Of a stretch of 64,000 bases of DNA, positions 1-12,400 are shown in pieces. Every line of letters begins with the position of its first letter. The first letter of the stretch is position 1. Made by a program: the position numbers and the translations under genes. Origin of the DNA: Leptodontidium sp. MPI-SDFR-AT-0119. Its lineage: Eukaryota; Ascomycota; Leotiomycetes; Helotiales; Leptodontidiaceae. The notes beneath the pieces were generated by a model. That model did no database searches, was not told where the DNA came from, and was given only the letters and a program-made list of their open reading frames with translations. The stretch is from contig JAHLEZ010000019.1 of assembly GCA_020726505.1 (NCBI GenBank), positions 310,001 to 374,000 of the forward strand, written 5' to 3'.

Positions 1-262
1 TTGACTGGCCTGTAGATGGCACGGTCAGGATTAGGATCTTGGAGAACTCGACTGCTTCGTGGATGGAGAATGTGATGTGGACTAGTGTGATGCCTTTTAT
101 GGCTCCGTGTGATTTGAGATGGCCTTTTGAGAGGACGTTGTTGGCGTGTCGTGGGTGGGTTGGGTGAGAGTATATCAGTACGTTGGTACCGCGACTGGAG
201 AGATCGGCTGCCAGTGCGAATCCTGCTGGACCGGCGCCGAGAATGCAGACTTTGAGTTGCAT
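1..262 (-). CDS. Opine/octopine dehydrogenase-like oxidoreductase, N-terminal part only
   Basis: The reading frame starts at the ATG at 262-260 and runs off the left edge, giving 87 residues. It opens with a textbook dinucleotide-binding strand-turn-helix: LKVCILGAGPAGFALAADL, a GxGxxG motif with a beta strand before it. The second strand ends in YSHP, and a later VPSTGQ stretch resembles the substrate-side loop of NAD(P)-dependent opine (octopine/nopaline) dehydrogenases. Those enzymes reductively join a 2-oxo acid to an amino acid; in fungi they are mostly uncharacterised. Ketopantoate-reductase-like or glycerol-3-phosphate-dehydrogenase-like proteins share the fold, and the catalytic C-terminal domain lies outside the window, so the subfamily is an inference. 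The start is the first ATG directly before the Rossmann strand, as usual in this fold. Confidence 0.6.
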   Translation of the reverse strand, partial: MQLKVCILGAGPAGFALAADLSSRGTNVLIYSHPTHPRHANNVLSKGHLKSHGAIKGITLVHITFSIHEAVEFSKILILTVPSTGQS

Positions 263-1451
263 GTTTATGACTTGAGATATACTGCAATATAGTTGCCAAA
301 ATGGAAGAGGGTGTTGATCTCAGTGTGAGTCGTCTGGTGAGAAAGTGTATGGTTTATGAGAAGAACTTTCCACGACAAGCGAACACTTCTTCTCCGTGGC
401 CAGAAACAGACGATCTCAAATAAGTCAAATATGCAATAAGTAGTAACTCCCGGTAAATACCCACCTGTCTCAATCACAGTACAGCACAATACACGCTCGC
501 GAGTAACCCCGTCCCGAAAAGGTCACAGCTGTCAAGTCAACCGGCCATCAAAACACCCAGGACATCTCAAAGCTTCGGCAACACTCCCCACCAGACAAAT
601 GCCAATCTCAAAAATCCCCCTCCCCCTCTCTCAAAAAAGCACGACCAAGCATCCATTACCCTGAGCAAGTTTTCACCCATCTGATAAAAACGATCAACAG
701 AGACGCTTAGGCCGTACAAAACATCAACAACGCGCATATGCCAAGACAGGACTTCTACCACTTGAGCAAGTTTGCTCCCTTTTCCCGACGTCCGTCACAT
801 CGCGCTGTTATGAACATTTTCGACATACCCCGGATGTCTATATGCATGCAAGGAAACGGAGTTCTAATGCACTCGAAATGGCTCGTAACTAAATCAGATC
901 GTCTCCGCGCGCGGTGAGTGTGGGTGATGCAAGCTGAATGAAGACCCGTTGGGACGTGCCGAAGCGCTTCGAACTCACTTGGATCGGATCGGTGGACATG
1001 GTATACAGACTGACAAGGCAGGGTATAGTGTCTAGATCTGGTAATACTTTTACTACTTACAGGTTGCTTGTGAGTAGGTAATCATCAAGTGCCTCTATAC
1101 TAGGGAACTAGGCAGTACCAAAGCAGGTCCCAGTTCAATTCATATTCATACTCGAGTCTATGTCTTTGTCCAGTTAAGAATAATAATTCTTGCTTCCTCA
1201 AGGACGGAAGCGCGCGATATCCATCTATCTATCGATGCTTCATTCCATTTTCGTGACCACCCAGACTGCCCAAGCCCGAGCCCGCTAAAAATTGCCTATT
1301 ACCCAACAACCATCCAATAATAAGCGATACCTCCGTGATTCCAATCAAGTCCAGCACCCCAACCATGGAAGTGATACAGTACCATCCAATCCCCTCACAG
1401 ACGTAAATTTTCCACTTCTATCCATCAAGCCGCCCCGTCCTCACTTCATAA
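263..1451. other. Intergenic region, 1.19 kb
   Basis: Holds the upstream region of the dehydrogenase-like gene and the 3' flank of the next minus-strand gene. Short open frames are present but none has coding character. I saw no RNA gene or repeat. Confidence 0.6.
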
Positions 1452-4400
1452 TCAGATGAAAACCCCACTCTGCTCACTCTCACTAACCATCCTCTTCCTC
1501 CTAGAACTCAAGAACAAGTCAACCATCTTCTTGCTCCCCATGGCCTGCGCCTCGCCCTCCGTAACGCTGACTCTAGGACCAAGAAAGCCCGCACCATCAA
1601 CACCATAGACATCCTCCTCGGCATCTCTGAATCTCTCTGTTCCAGCAGTTCCAGGACCCGCTGAACCTGGAGTGCGGTAGCGAGAGTTCGTCGATGTGCT
1701 TCCGAACTGTCTCTCTACAGCTCTATTCAGCCCACTACCAGGACTCGCAGAATTACTGGTGGAAGGTCGACCATTCCGCTTTACGAGCTTAGCTGGAGTC
1801 TCGACGCTTCTGATGCTGGCTTTTGTGCTACCAAGTGTCGTTTGGGACGGGTTTCGCTTGTGGAGGAGGTTTCTACCACTCATGCTGGATTGTTTGATAG
1901 CAGAGTTTGGAGCGCTGATAGTACGAATGGTGTTGACCGTACCGACAGAACGAAGCGAAGATTTGGACTGCATCGGGCGAATTGGAGATGGAGGCGGAAT
2001 CGGAGGTGGCGGTGGAGGAGGGATTGGGATTGATGGAACAAAGTTGTTTGCTGATTCAGTATTCTCCACAAGTGAGACCGTAGATCTGTTCTTGAGAATG
2101 GGTCTGAGGACGGGTACTGTTTGGATGTTTGGATTTTGCTGCTGAACAATGCCAAGTGGTTGTTTGACAGTGACATTCTTGGTTTGAGGAACATCCGCAT
2201 CGTCATCGTTTATTTGAGCAGCCTCTCGAACGTGCCCTATTTGAAATGATTTTGGCATGGTCGGAAGTGCGTAGTTGACATAGGATGTGTTGGTGTTTTC
2301 CTTGACTCGTTCAAGTTTCGCGACTTCCGATGACATCCACTTTTTCCATTCAACAGAGCTTGCTGAACTGGTGGCGCGATGACCACTTCCACTGGGTATT
2401 GTGGGTCGGTAGGTCGTGCGATCAATAATTACAACATCCCCAGGACCCGATGCATTGTAGAATGGCATGTCTGGAATTTCTCGGTCAAGGGCAAGAGAGA
2501 TTGAGCTGTTCGCGGCGATAGGAGTCTGCCCGCTAGTAGTTCTTGAATACATACTCTCCGAGTATGCTTTCTCCTGTACTTGCAACTCGTTGACCATCTC
2601 TCTGGACGTTGAACTTTCCGATGCCTGGTAGAGCGGGTTCTTGATTGGGGCAACATGGGTTGGAAGAGGGATATGAGCAGGCAGAATAACGGGGTTGTAG
2701 TCACTCTCAGTCATGGCTCGCCGAAAGGGACTTGCCGTCCTCGAGATAGTGTAGCTACTTCCACCGCCAAAGAAGGTCGATCTAGCTTCGCGAAGAATCT
2801 TGGGTCCTTGGACGACTGGTTCATTACGTTTAGCTACCTCCTGTGGCGTGAGGCTGGGGACTTCTGGAACCATGCGATATGATCCTCTTGAGCTGCCTTG
2901 GTAAGAGATGGCCGCAGGTGATGGTTTCTTCAAACTACGACCGGTCTGGCCCATGGGTATATTTTCCTTACCGATGGAACCGACCTTCGGCGAGAAAACG
3001 TCGTCTGCATGACGCTGCATCTCCCGAGAGGGCTCGGCCGTTACCCACTGCTGCGTATATGGACCTACGTAACGGTAGCCATCAACTTGAGCTTGATGGC
3101 TTTGATCGAAATGGTCATGACTGCCACTGCTGCTGGTGTTCCGAGAACTTGGAGCGACTTGACGGATTGTAGCCGGCGAATGGTCAATAATATACTGGCT
3201 GGGCATGGCAAAGCTCTCTACGCTCGGCTTGTGTGTAGCCTCGAGCTTTGCTTTCGGACTATTTTCATCGAGACGTTTCATTAATGCCGAGTATACTCGT
3301 GCGCTATCCACTGCTGGAGCTGGAATATGACCAGCACTCTTGCTTGGTCGATGTACAACCGGGTAAGCAGAAAACTGGTTGGCTAATCTCGAGCGGGTAA
3401 AAGACGAAGAGGGAACATGAGATCCAACTTCATTGATGATGGAGAGCCGTTGATGTTGTTCCCTTTCGAGCTGTGCTTTCGTAGGTGGAACAGTTACAGT
3501 ATTGGCACCAGCACTAGTCCAACTAGTGACCCTCGATTTGTCGTCGCTTTCAAAGCTCTTGATACTTCCAGCATTTGACCTCAGGTGCTGGTTCGAGGTA
3601 GCGCTGTGGAGGATCGGAACCCTCGATGCCACGCGTGACAAAGAAGCTTGGTCTGGATGAGGGATGTTGGAAAAAGTATCTTCTGCAGCCTTGGAATCAC
3701 CATTGTATTTTCGAACATGTGTTTCCCGAGCATCGACTTGTTGGTTTGGAATTGTGACAGGTTCATCATCTTTGCTACTTCGCCCGAAGACTCTCTTCAA
3801 CTTGTTCCTGATTGTCTTGGAGGCTTTACGAGCAACGTCCTTTAACCCGGACTCTTTTGGTGTGATTGCTTGGTTGCTTGAAGCGACAGGGAGGCCATAG
3901 CTGTTTGCGCTGCTAGTACGCACGGATCGGCGAAAAGGTTTCTCTTGTTTCTGGGCTTTTGCTCTGAAGAGAAATGAAGGTTGTTCTCGGAGTCGTTGCT
4001 GCTCTGCATCGCGAAAAAATCGATCCCGGGCAAGTTGAACGGCCGTGTCGTTCCTGTCCGTCTGCGCATGATCTCTCCGACCTCGAAGGAAGCTCATTGA
4101 CTTGGGTGCTCTTAAAATAGTGTGTTTTGGTTGTGTCGACGGAGTTTGGGAGTACGAGGCAGCTGTTCGACTACCAACGTAGGAACTTTCTGGTCTGTCT
4201 GGCGTGCCATTTGTGTAGAAGACATTAGGAGCTTTGAGAGGGCTGAACATTGACTTTGATCTTCGTATCCGTCGATATGACGAAGGAGTGGAGGCAATAT
4301 CGTCCTCGCGGGTATAATACTCGTCGAATGCATCCCCAGTGACATACTGATCTGCTGTTCCTCCGCGAATTGAAGCCTTTCCAATGGATGATGAGCGGCT

Positions 4401-4856
4401 GGGAGGACGATATGCGGCAGGGACTGGAGCGTTTGTTGTGATGGCCATTGGGCGGAGTGTAGCATTGCTCAGCTTCTTCTGTAGGGGATTCTGTGTAGCT
4501 CTCGTCCCAAGCGATTGACTTCTCTGGATCCCAGTCGGACCAACGAAGCGAACACTGTGTTGTCGTCTGATGCCCGGTCGATCGCCATTATCCGTTGTCT
4601 CCGTCTGTTGAGCTGATGCGTACCTGTCGGGTTGCTTGACATTGCTTGTATTGCTTCTCGAGACACCGCCGCCGCTGTGGCCCATATCAGCGCTCTTCCT
4701 CTCTCGAGCTCGTGTGAATGCTAACGTTGCCGCTGTATGTGCCTGGTGACGAGCAAGCTCGGGATCGATGGATTCATGCTTGCTTTGGACTGATGATGTT
4801 GATTTGCGCCTATCCAGCCCCTTTGAGCTGTTTCGTCGGTGCATTTCGCGATGCAA
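1452..4856 (-). CDS. Long, mostly disordered conserved fungal protein of unknown function
   Basis: A single uninterrupted frame of 1134 codons. The protein is Ser/Arg/Thr-rich and predicted to be largely unstructured. It has basic serine clusters near the N-terminus (residues about 8-22, RNSSKGLDRRKSTSS), a segment at about 30-55 that could form a helix (DPELARHQAHTAATLAFTRA), many RxxS-type phosphorylation-like sites, and a polyproline run near residue 950 (IPPPPPPPIPPPSP) that could bind SH3, WW or profilin partners. The C-terminus has a compact KKMVDLFLSSRRKRM element. No catalytic domain, signal peptide or membrane span is visible. The helical N-terminal patch and the C-terminal motif feel like a conserved Pezizomycotina family, possibly cortical or cytoskeletal, but this is impression only. 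Met5 is an alternative start. Confidence 0.8.
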   Translation of the reverse strand: MHREMHRRNSSKGLDRRKSTSSVQSKHESIDPELARHQAHTAATLAFTRARERKSADMGHSGGGVSRSNTSNVKQPDRYASAQQTETTDNGDRPGIRRQHSVRFVGPTGIQRSQSLGTRATQNPLQKKLSNATLRPMAITTNAPVPAAYRPPSRSSSIGKASIRGGTADQYVTGDAFDEYYTREDDIASTPSSYRRIRRSKSMFSPLKAPNVFYTNGTPDRPESSYVGSRTAASYSQTPSTQPKHTILRAPKSMSFLRGRRDHAQTDRNDTAVQLARDRFFRDAEQQRLREQPSFLFRAKAQKQEKPFRRSVRTSSANSYGLPVASSNQAITPKESGLKDVARKASKTIRNKLKRVFGRSSKDDEPVTIPNQQVDARETHVRKYNGDSKAAEDTFSNIPHPDQASLSRVASRVPILHSATSNQHLRSNAGSIKSFESDDKSRVTSWTSAGANTVTVPPTKAQLEREQHQRLSIINEVGSHVPSSSFTRSRLANQFSAYPVVHRPSKSAGHIPAPAVDSARVYSALMKRLDENSPKAKLEATHKPSVESFAMPSQYIIDHSPATIRQVAPSSRNTSSSGSHDHFDQSHQAQVDGYRYVGPYTQQWVTAEPSREMQRHADDVFSPKVGSIGKENIPMGQTGRSLKKPSPAAISYQGSSRGSYRMVPEVPSLTPQEVAKRNEPVVQGPKILREARSTFFGGGSSYTISRTASPFRRAMTESDYNPVILPAHIPLPTHVAPIKNPLYQASESSTSREMVNELQVQEKAYSESMYSRTTSGQTPIAANSSISLALDREIPDMPFYNASGPGDVVIIDRTTYRPTIPSGSGHRATSSASSVEWKKWMSSEVAKLERVKENTNTSYVNYALPTMPKSFQIGHVREAAQINDDDADVPQTKNVTVKQPLGIVQQQNPNIQTVPVLRPILKNRSTVSLVENTESANNFVPSIPIPPPPPPPIPPPSPIRPMQSKSSLRSVGTVNTIRTISAPNSAIKQSSMSGRNLLHKRNPSQTTLGSTKASIRSVETPAKLVKRNGRPSTSNSASPGSGLNRAVERQFGSTSTNSRYRTPGSAGPGTAGTERFRDAEEDVYGVDGAGFLGPRVSVTEGEAQAMGSKKMVDLFLSSRRKRMVSESEQSGVFI

Positions 4857-5341
4857 TGCTCTCAGGGATGAACTTATTCAAATACTTGTAGAATGCGGAT
4901 ACAGGTGGTGCTCGCGCTGCCGCATACATGTATTAACCAAAAGTGAGACGAATCTATGAAAGAGAAAGAAACTCGTCCGAGGACGGAACATGAGTTACCT
5001 ATGATTCTGAGGGGGCAAGAGCAGAACTAGTTCGCTTGGGACACGAGGGAAGGTGCGATGGAATACTCAACAAGCTGGCAATGTCAATTCAAACTTCAGA
5101 CAATCACATTTCAACAATCTAGAAAGAAAAATACAAGCGAAGTAATGTCTATTGTGTGTATTACAACAGAATCCCTTAATGACCATGACGGAAGGAAACC
5201 GTAATCAAAAATGCGTACAATAGGAGACCGCCATCAGCTCCAATCCATGCTCAAAGACTGTAATGAAAACCCGACGACGTCCTGTCCTAGCGCAATGATT
5301 TATCATCGTAAATGTCTCCTATATCATCTCAACGAACACAT
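4857..5341. other. Intergenic region, 485 bp
   Basis: Promoter side of the 1134-residue protein gene and 3' flank of the protease gene. No coding frame, repeat or recognisable site stands out. Confidence 0.6.
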
Positions 5342-7167
5342 TTAAGAGCTCAACTCCTCCAAAAACTCATGAAGCTCAGCATCAATCATCTTCTGGATCT
5401 TCTTGGAGATCTTCTCGGTCTTGGAGAGAGCTGCCTTGGTATCCTTGACAACCTCGCCGGAGATGACATTATAGTCGTTCTCAATTGCCTCCTCCAAGAG
5501 CTCAATAGTGGTTGGGAGCTTGGCAGCCTTATCGGACTTAACAGAATAACCGCCAGCCTTGATGATGGAAGTGTAGTTGGAAGATCCACCACCGTTCCAT
5601 GCGAGGACGTTCTTGGTGTCGGATGGAACATCGGACAAAGCACCCTCGGTGGCGATGCTGATGATGCTCTCCTTCAACTTCTTGGGGGTGATCTCAGCAA
5701 CGGCGTAATCAGAGTCGGAAGCAGGCTGGAGAGACAAGTAGTAGGCCAAGAGACCAGCGATATGTGGGGAGGCCATGGATGTACCAGAGATGGTGTTGGT
5801 GGCATATGGGCTGCCGATCCAGGTGGAGAGAATGCTCAAACCTGGGGCAAAAATGTCGTTGCACTTTCCGTAGTTGGAGAAGTATGCGCGGGAGTCATCA
5901 AGAGCAGAGGCACCGACAGTGATGGCTTGCTCAGCAGCAGCTGGGGAGTAGTTGCAAGAATCGGCGTTGTCGTTTCCGGCAGCGACGGCAAAGTGGATAC
6001 CAGCATCAACAGCTCCGTTAACAGCGCGGTCAAGGGCGGGGGACTTGCCACCACCAAGAGACATGTTGGCGGCAGAGCCCTTGAAACCCTTCTTTCCCTT
6101 CTTAACCTTCTCGGTGTGAGCGTTGGCGGCCCACTCAACACCCTTTACGACATCGGCCATGGTTCCAGATCCGTTGGATCTGAGGACCTTGACGGCGTAG
6201 ACGTTGGCCTTCTTGGCAACACCGTACTTCTTGCCAGCAACAGTACCAGAGCAGTGAGTTCCGTGTCCGTTTCCATCCTCATCAGCATCGTTGGCTGGGA
6301 TGGTCTTACCCCAGTGGGCGCGATCCTCAAAATCAACGTGCTTGACGTTGGTTCCGGTGTCAATGACATAGACATCAACACCCTCACCCGCATCAGCGGC
6401 ATAGAGGTACTTGTTGAAGTCACTGAATCCCAAGCTCTTCCGGTGAGAGATACGGGCAAGACCCCATGGGGCGTTCTTCTCAAGCTCTCCCTCGGTATCC
6501 CCTAAGGTGTGAACGACGGAATCTTTCTCAACGTACTCGACCTGTTTGAACTCGAGTCAGCAAGCTGCATACGTGAGGTGTGGATGTCGGGGATGATGCG
6601 GGGAGTCGGAGAAGCCATCACGTGGACCTCTGCCTCTCTTGGATGGTGGTTCTAGTACTTGTGACTCCATCCAGGATGGGCTCAAGATAACAAGATAAGA
6701 AGAGAAGGAAGTGAAGGGGCAATTGATGGCTCTCCGAAGGATTGAGGGAGATAGCTGAAACAGATAACGGGGTGTTTACTTACATCAGGATGTCTTCGGA
6801 CCTGCTCAATGACTTCGTCATCGAAGTGCCCAGAGTACCCCAAGAAGCTCCCAGCAATGTTATATGTGTGTTTGAGACCCTCGAAGATATCGCTTGTGAT
6901 GGGGAACTGCGAGCGCTTTCGAAGCTCTGTTCGGACGCTCTCGCTGGCTGCATGGGTACCCTTCACCCAGTTGTGGTGGCTGGAAGCGGCAGCCTCAGTG
7001 ACATGCTTCTTGAAGACGACAATGTAGGAATCGGGGACTTCGACAGAGTTGGAGGAGGAGAGGAGAGGAGCAACGCCCTCGTGAATAGTCTCGGTGCTGA
7101 ACGAGGAGGAGGTGGGTGCCGATGACGCCAGCAGCGGCAACAGCGAGAAGCCGATAAGCCCACGCAT
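5342..7167 (-). CDS. pepC: Subtilisin-like vacuolar serine protease (cerevisin/PepC/Alp2 type, family S8)
   Basis: Two exons, 7167-6784 and 6541-5342, joined across a 242-nt intron (donor GTAAGT, acceptor CAG, phase 0); 527 residues. Residues 1 to about 16 form a signal peptide. An inhibitor_I9 propeptide follows (about 47-140), including the GYSGHFDDEVIEQVRRHPDV segment and the EYVEKDS end. The peptidase S8 domain follows, with catalytic Asp189 (VIDTG), His221 (GNGHGTHCSGT), oxyanion Asn318 (AAGNDN) and Ser383 (SGTSMASPH). A charged C-terminal extension of about 100 residues is typical of vacuolar protease B/PepC and absent from secreted proteinase-K types. Family knowledge places it in the vacuole, activated by propeptide removal and acting in bulk turnover and autophagy. 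The length matches PepC orthologues (about 500-535). The start gives a clean signal peptide. Confidence 0.93.
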
Positions 7168-7913
7168 GATGAACAGAAAGGAAGGAAGATGAGGATGTAT
7201 TGCGAGTCTGCCTGCGGACAATGGATGAGATAAAGGGAAGTTGAAGCTGTGGGTGCGAAGACAGATGGAGATACTGCCTTCAGGTGTTGATGGGGATGAT
7301 GGAGTTGTTGTTGTTGTGAGGAGGAAGAGAAGAGGATGGGGGAGAGAGCGAGTTGATGAGGAAGGTTAACGAAGCTCCCCAGCCGCCTAAATGCGACTCC
7401 AGCTTGGGGCGAAGCCGGCGTCAAGCGATGCGCTAAACCGGAGACGGCCCTAGCGTGGCTCTTAGCGTGGTCCTACCCCGGCTTATCGTGCGAATGACTC
7501 TGTCTCTACATCACTGATAGGGAACAAGGCATCTCAACAGTCAGAGGACGAGACGAGAGAGATATCCTGTACGAGGAGAGTTATGCCGTGTCTACAATGA
7601 TAAGAGCTGATTCTGCTATCTGTCACAATAGCCATTCCTCTTTCCTGGCACCCGACTCTTATGTTCTGATAGACTTGGGAGACTTTGGAAGCTGAATCAT
7701 CCATTGCCACTGATTGTCCTGCCCTGCTGGCTTGTCAGGGCATCCATCCATCGTCTCCATTCCGCATCCGGGCCAACCAACCCCCACAATGATCACATGG
7801 CGCCAACCATGGGCGAACTGACGCCGCCGGGCCAGAAACAGGTACAGAGGAATCCAGGTACGAGTAAGTGAGTACTGTAAGTACGGTGTGTATGGGCCAC
7901 GATAACAAGGGGA

Positions 7914-7930
7914 ATGGATGGATGGATGGA
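7914..7930. repeat. Short ATGG microsatellite
   Basis: About four tandem ATGG units in the protease-BEACH intergenic region. Confidence 0.8.
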
Positions 7931-9001
7931 TGCCTTGCTTGGAATTGAGAACTCAAGATGGAGCCAGCATTTGAATTATCCGGGTTGACTTGAAATAGGA
8001 ATTTCATAGCATCATAGACCTAAAGCAGAAATTTGTCTTTGCCCAGCTTGAGATAGTTGCCTGTATCGTGCCAAGACGAGGCTATTCATTCGTGTTCCGT
8101 ACCCCGTCCGTAGCTCTGGATGGATGAGATCACGAGCTTCAAGCTGCACAGCTCGTCATGTCCAAAAGGTAACTACTTCTAACTAGTTTTATGTATTCCC
8201 CGATTGTGCAAGCGAGGAGATAGGTAAAGAAAGGTTCGAGAAGGGTGCAGTGCAACTTGCTTGGATTGGACAAAGGATGAACGGTACGACTCGTACGTAG
8301 GGTCTTGCATAGGGATCTCGTCAGTTGTGTTGCACAGTCAGACCCGAAGTGCGATATCGATGCCTATGTTAGAAGATTCAAGGCTGACTTGGAATTCGTC
8401 AAGTAATCAACAAATATGAAGTAACCCAACCATGGTCCAAAAGTTCCGAGTAATCATGATCTTCCGATGCTAATAACTTCAACGCCATAATCCTGTCAAT
8501 TACGTGGACTTTGTTTCATCCTGCCTTTTGGTGAGGCTACTTGCCTCCTTGGCTGGGACAACTTGCCTATTCGCTGGCTGACTCCTCATCAACTTTCAAC
8601 AGCCATTTATTTCCTCATTGCCACGGTAGCAACAAGGGGATTATTCAAAATCCTCAATAAAAAAGTACATAGCCATTGTCAAGTCCCTTTGAGACACATG
8701 TAAATAGCCGCGTGATTGTCTGGAAAGCTGCTTGCTGCTGGCTGCTGACTTGTGCTGCCTGACTTGACTCGGTCAGCCTTAAACAACAGAATCTGGAGAG
8801 TCAGCCTGACTGTCTCCAAGTCCAAAGAGCTCACAACCCAAAAACAGACTTTCTAGTCAAAGCATCAACTCCATAATAATTCTCCATACTTTTATGCACG
8901 TTTAAACGCATTTTCATAAGTTTCTTTCTTGCAGGAGTTGTGCACACGACTCTCTCTGCCTTGCCTTGCCAAGCCCATCCTCATTGCCCTGTTCATCGGC
9001 C

Positions 9002-9021
9002 GCTTGCTTGCTTGCTTGCTT
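9002..9021. repeat. Short GCTT microsatellite
   Basis: Five tandem GCTT units in the CT-rich leader region upstream of the BEACH gene. Confidence 0.85.
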
Positions 9022-9427
9022 GCCTTACGCGAGGCCCTCGCATTCGAAACCCGCAAGCCCATCAATCCAATCCAATCCAATCCACTCACTCTGCGCTCTT
9101 TACCCACTCGCTCAGCCTCACCGTACCCTGCCGTACTGTCCTGTCCTGTACCGTATGGCTCTCCAACACGCCAATCTACTGGAGACCCATTCATGCACCA
9201 AATTCGAAATCTTGTGCTGACAGCTTCATTCACCATCCGGGCAGCATCTCACACCTCTCCCCGCAGCTCCCACAATCTCGAATCTTTCACAATCTTCGAT
9301 TTCGATGCCAGCCAGCAGATCCGGGTGCCTGGGCTTTCCACGGGCCTGAAATCGAGACAGATGAAGGAGCTTTGGAATTCTTGAATCAGCTTGGAGATTG
9401 GGGCAGTGTTGAAGAATAAGAAGAAGC

Positions 9428-12400
9428 ATGTCTACGAAATCACGCCGACCACGCTCGTCCACTGCGGCATCAACCCCACCAGAGAGCACCAAAGCTACGG
9501 CAGAGATACAACTGCTCCTCGACAACCTCTCCCAGACCCTTCGAACACGCTCCGACAACACATATCCAGACCTTTCAACGCTCATAGACCAGTCCAAGTC
9601 CATCCGCCAGTATCTAATTGCCTCGCCCGAAGCTGGCAGAGCTTGTGATGACTTTCGACACCTCCATGGCTTCCAGATCCTCCTAGACACTCTGCGGGCT
9701 TTCTCTGGCTTCTACCATCCCACCAAAAGAAGTCAAAAGGACAAGACACAGTTGTTTGGACTTTTCGAGAGCATACTTGGGATACTAGGACAAACATTTC
9801 GAGAGCACTATGGAAATCAGAGATACTTCAAGCGGAGAGTGGAAGGGGGCGGTTGGGCTGCTCTAGAGCAAGCAATCGCTAGCATTGGCGTAGGGGGCAG
9901 TGAGTCGGATCCTTGGAGTGAAGCACAACTTTTTGGACGCCTGCTGTCATTTGCATTGGACGACAAAAGACTGGAGGCGCTCTGCCAGACGGTCGTTGAA
10001 TTATACCCCGGGGAGAATCAGGCTGAACAGGCTTCAAAAAATCCTGGGCATGTTGCCAGCAAAGATAAAAAGATCCTGGAATTTGTGAACACCAAGCTTG
10101 AGGAGATTGTTGGGGATCATGCATTGCTGTATAACTCAGACATTGTACCAACAATCATCGACTTTTGGGCCACGCTCCCTCGACAACCAAACACATCAGT
10201 AAACCCTGCTGCATTAGTGGTTATTCAGGTATTGAAGAAGGTTGCATCTGTATCAAAACACAACCTCATGTCTTTACATGGGACTGGGATACTTTCAACA
10301 CTGCTACCATTGGCTTTCGATTCTGGCACACTTGGAGCCACTGAAAGAGACTGTGTGGAGTCTCTTTGTGGATCTTTAATATCTCTGGGCATTAATACCT
10401 TGAATGATGCTCAGTATCTTGTCTGTAGCAAATCACCCAGAGCCGCAGACTTCCTACTTCAAAGTATGAAAGAGTCTCATGGGCCTTCATACATCCAATT
10501 CGACCTCTCTTTACATGGGTTTGCTTCCATAGAACTTCCAACGCTTGGACGGACATTCCCACCACCTTCAACATCGGCAGGATATACGTTCACAGCGTGG
10601 ATCTATATTGATCAATTTGATGCCAAGTCTTTCACCACTATTTTCGGAGCCTTTGATGCTTCGCAAACCTGCTTCTTACTTGCATATTTTGATGAAGCAC
10701 GCAACTTCATTCTGCAGACCTCCGTGGTTGGCTCAAGACCTAGTGTCAGATTCAAATCTACGGTCTTCAAAGAGCGTTGCTGGTACCACGTTGCCATTGT
10801 TCATCGCCGAGCGAGGACCTTAACAGCAAGCAAGGCTTCGCTTTATGTTGATGGAGAATTTGCAGAGGAAGTCAAGTGCCAATATCCTGCGGCTCCTCCA
10901 TCAAACGCTAGTACCGACAGCTTCACCTCCTTTACATCATCGACCAGCAAACCAAATCCCGTCCAAGGCTTCGTAGGCACGCCTCGAGATCTGAGCTCGA
11001 AGCTCGGCCCCGGTGTCGTCTTCTCTCGCTGGTCATTAGCTTCATTCCACCTATTTGAGGATGTTCTCAGCGATGATTTAATCGCGGTTTATTTCCGACT
11101 TGGACCACGATACAAAGGCAACTTTCAAGATTGCCTTGGATCTTTCCAAACTTACGAGGCCTCCGCGGCGCTGGGCATGCGTAATGATCTTATGCATCCG
11201 GGAAAGGAAGAGAACTCTGATATTCTAAGCGCTATCCGAGACAAGGCGAGCAACATGGTCCCCGAGAGTCGAATCATACTCAGCATCCTCCCCACCGCAG
11301 TCTTTCGGGATGACGATCGACACAAGTCTCATGAATCCCAACTTCTTCGTGGCTTGAACCAAGCTTCTTCAAGTAATCTATTCCAGCTGACACACAATAA
11401 TGCAACCTCGATAGCCGTCAACGGGGCAGTCCCTTCCATTAACGAAGCTCTGGTCCGGCAACATGGAACCAGTATTCTAACTGGCGATCCTGTTGTGGTC
11501 GTTCCACAGTCTCTAGACGATGCTATGTGGCGTTTAGGAGGTTTTGCCGGAATTGCCTTGAAATTGGTGGAGAATGCGAATACCAAGGATGATATCGTCC
11601 GCGCAGTCGAAACTTTGTTTGAGAGCATCAAGGGTAGTTGGCGAAATAGTGAGGCTATGGAAAAAGAGAACGGGTATGCCATACTGGGTGCACTCATCCG
11701 TGGTAAGGTCGGAGCAGGAATCGTGGTCTCTTCGAAGCTTGCCCCTGAGCCTTCACTTATGGACAGTGACGACCGAGAGAAGCTTAGCTTCCAGCTTCTC
11801 AGCTTGGTCCTGGACTTCGTAGGATACAATCATCAGCGACCCGAAGAGTCTTTCATCATCAATCCACTGGCGTACCGGATCCTCCTCGTTGATTTTGACA
11901 TGTGGCGGAAGTCTGCTACCATCACTCAAAAATTGTACTACAAGCAATTTGTTGTTTTTGGCGTGAACAGCAAATTCCATCAATTCAATTCCCGGAGACT
12001 TTTCCGAATGAGTAGGTCTACCCTTTTCGCTCAAAGTTTAAAAACCAACTAACTGCAAATAGGAATCGTCAAGAAATTCCTAGATGCCCTGAAGGCCGAG
12101 ACTTTCTCTCAAGAAGTTTTTCCTTCGTTCATAGAGGCGTTCAAAAGTCTGGTCATCTGTAACCTCACCTCGGAAATATTTCGATTCCTCGCTCTTTTCA
12201 TCACGTACGCATATCACAAGCCAACCAGCTCAGCAACTCGCACTCCCAAGATTACTACTGGAACACTTCCATCTAGATCCGGGTCCAACTCCCAGGGGCC
12301 GAAGAGACCATCGATCAACACCATCTTGGATGGAAAAGACATCGTTTCCACAACCACCCTGACCAAGCGACAAATTGGGAACAAAGTTCTGGCTATGTAT

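Larger units (their letters stand above)
7168..9427. promoter_or_regulatory. Divergent intergenic region between protease and BEACH genes, 2.26 kb
   Basis: Shared upstream space of two head-to-head genes. It contains short simple repeats: ATGG units at 7914-7930, five GCTT units at 9002-9021 and TCCAA units near 9066-9080. The last 450 bp before the BEACH start are strongly CT-rich, as in many fungal 5' UTRs and promoters. Overlapping short frames at 8929-9419 look like compositional artefacts. No RNA gene seen. Confidence 0.55.

Noticed and set aside
1696..2145. 149-codon plus-strand frame with a Gly run
   Set aside because: The Gly run is the complement of the polyproline codons in the minus-strand gene.
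5312..6505. 397-codon plus-strand open frame opposite the protease gene
   Set aside because: It is antisense to a clear subtilisin exon. Its Leu/Gly/Val/Ser-rich composition mirrors the protease codon usage and has no domain pattern.
8929..9419. Overlapping plus-strand frames of 84-159 codons upstream of the BEACH gene
   Set aside because: All three frames are open because of CT-rich microsatellite-like sequence; no coherent protein, most likely leader sequence.
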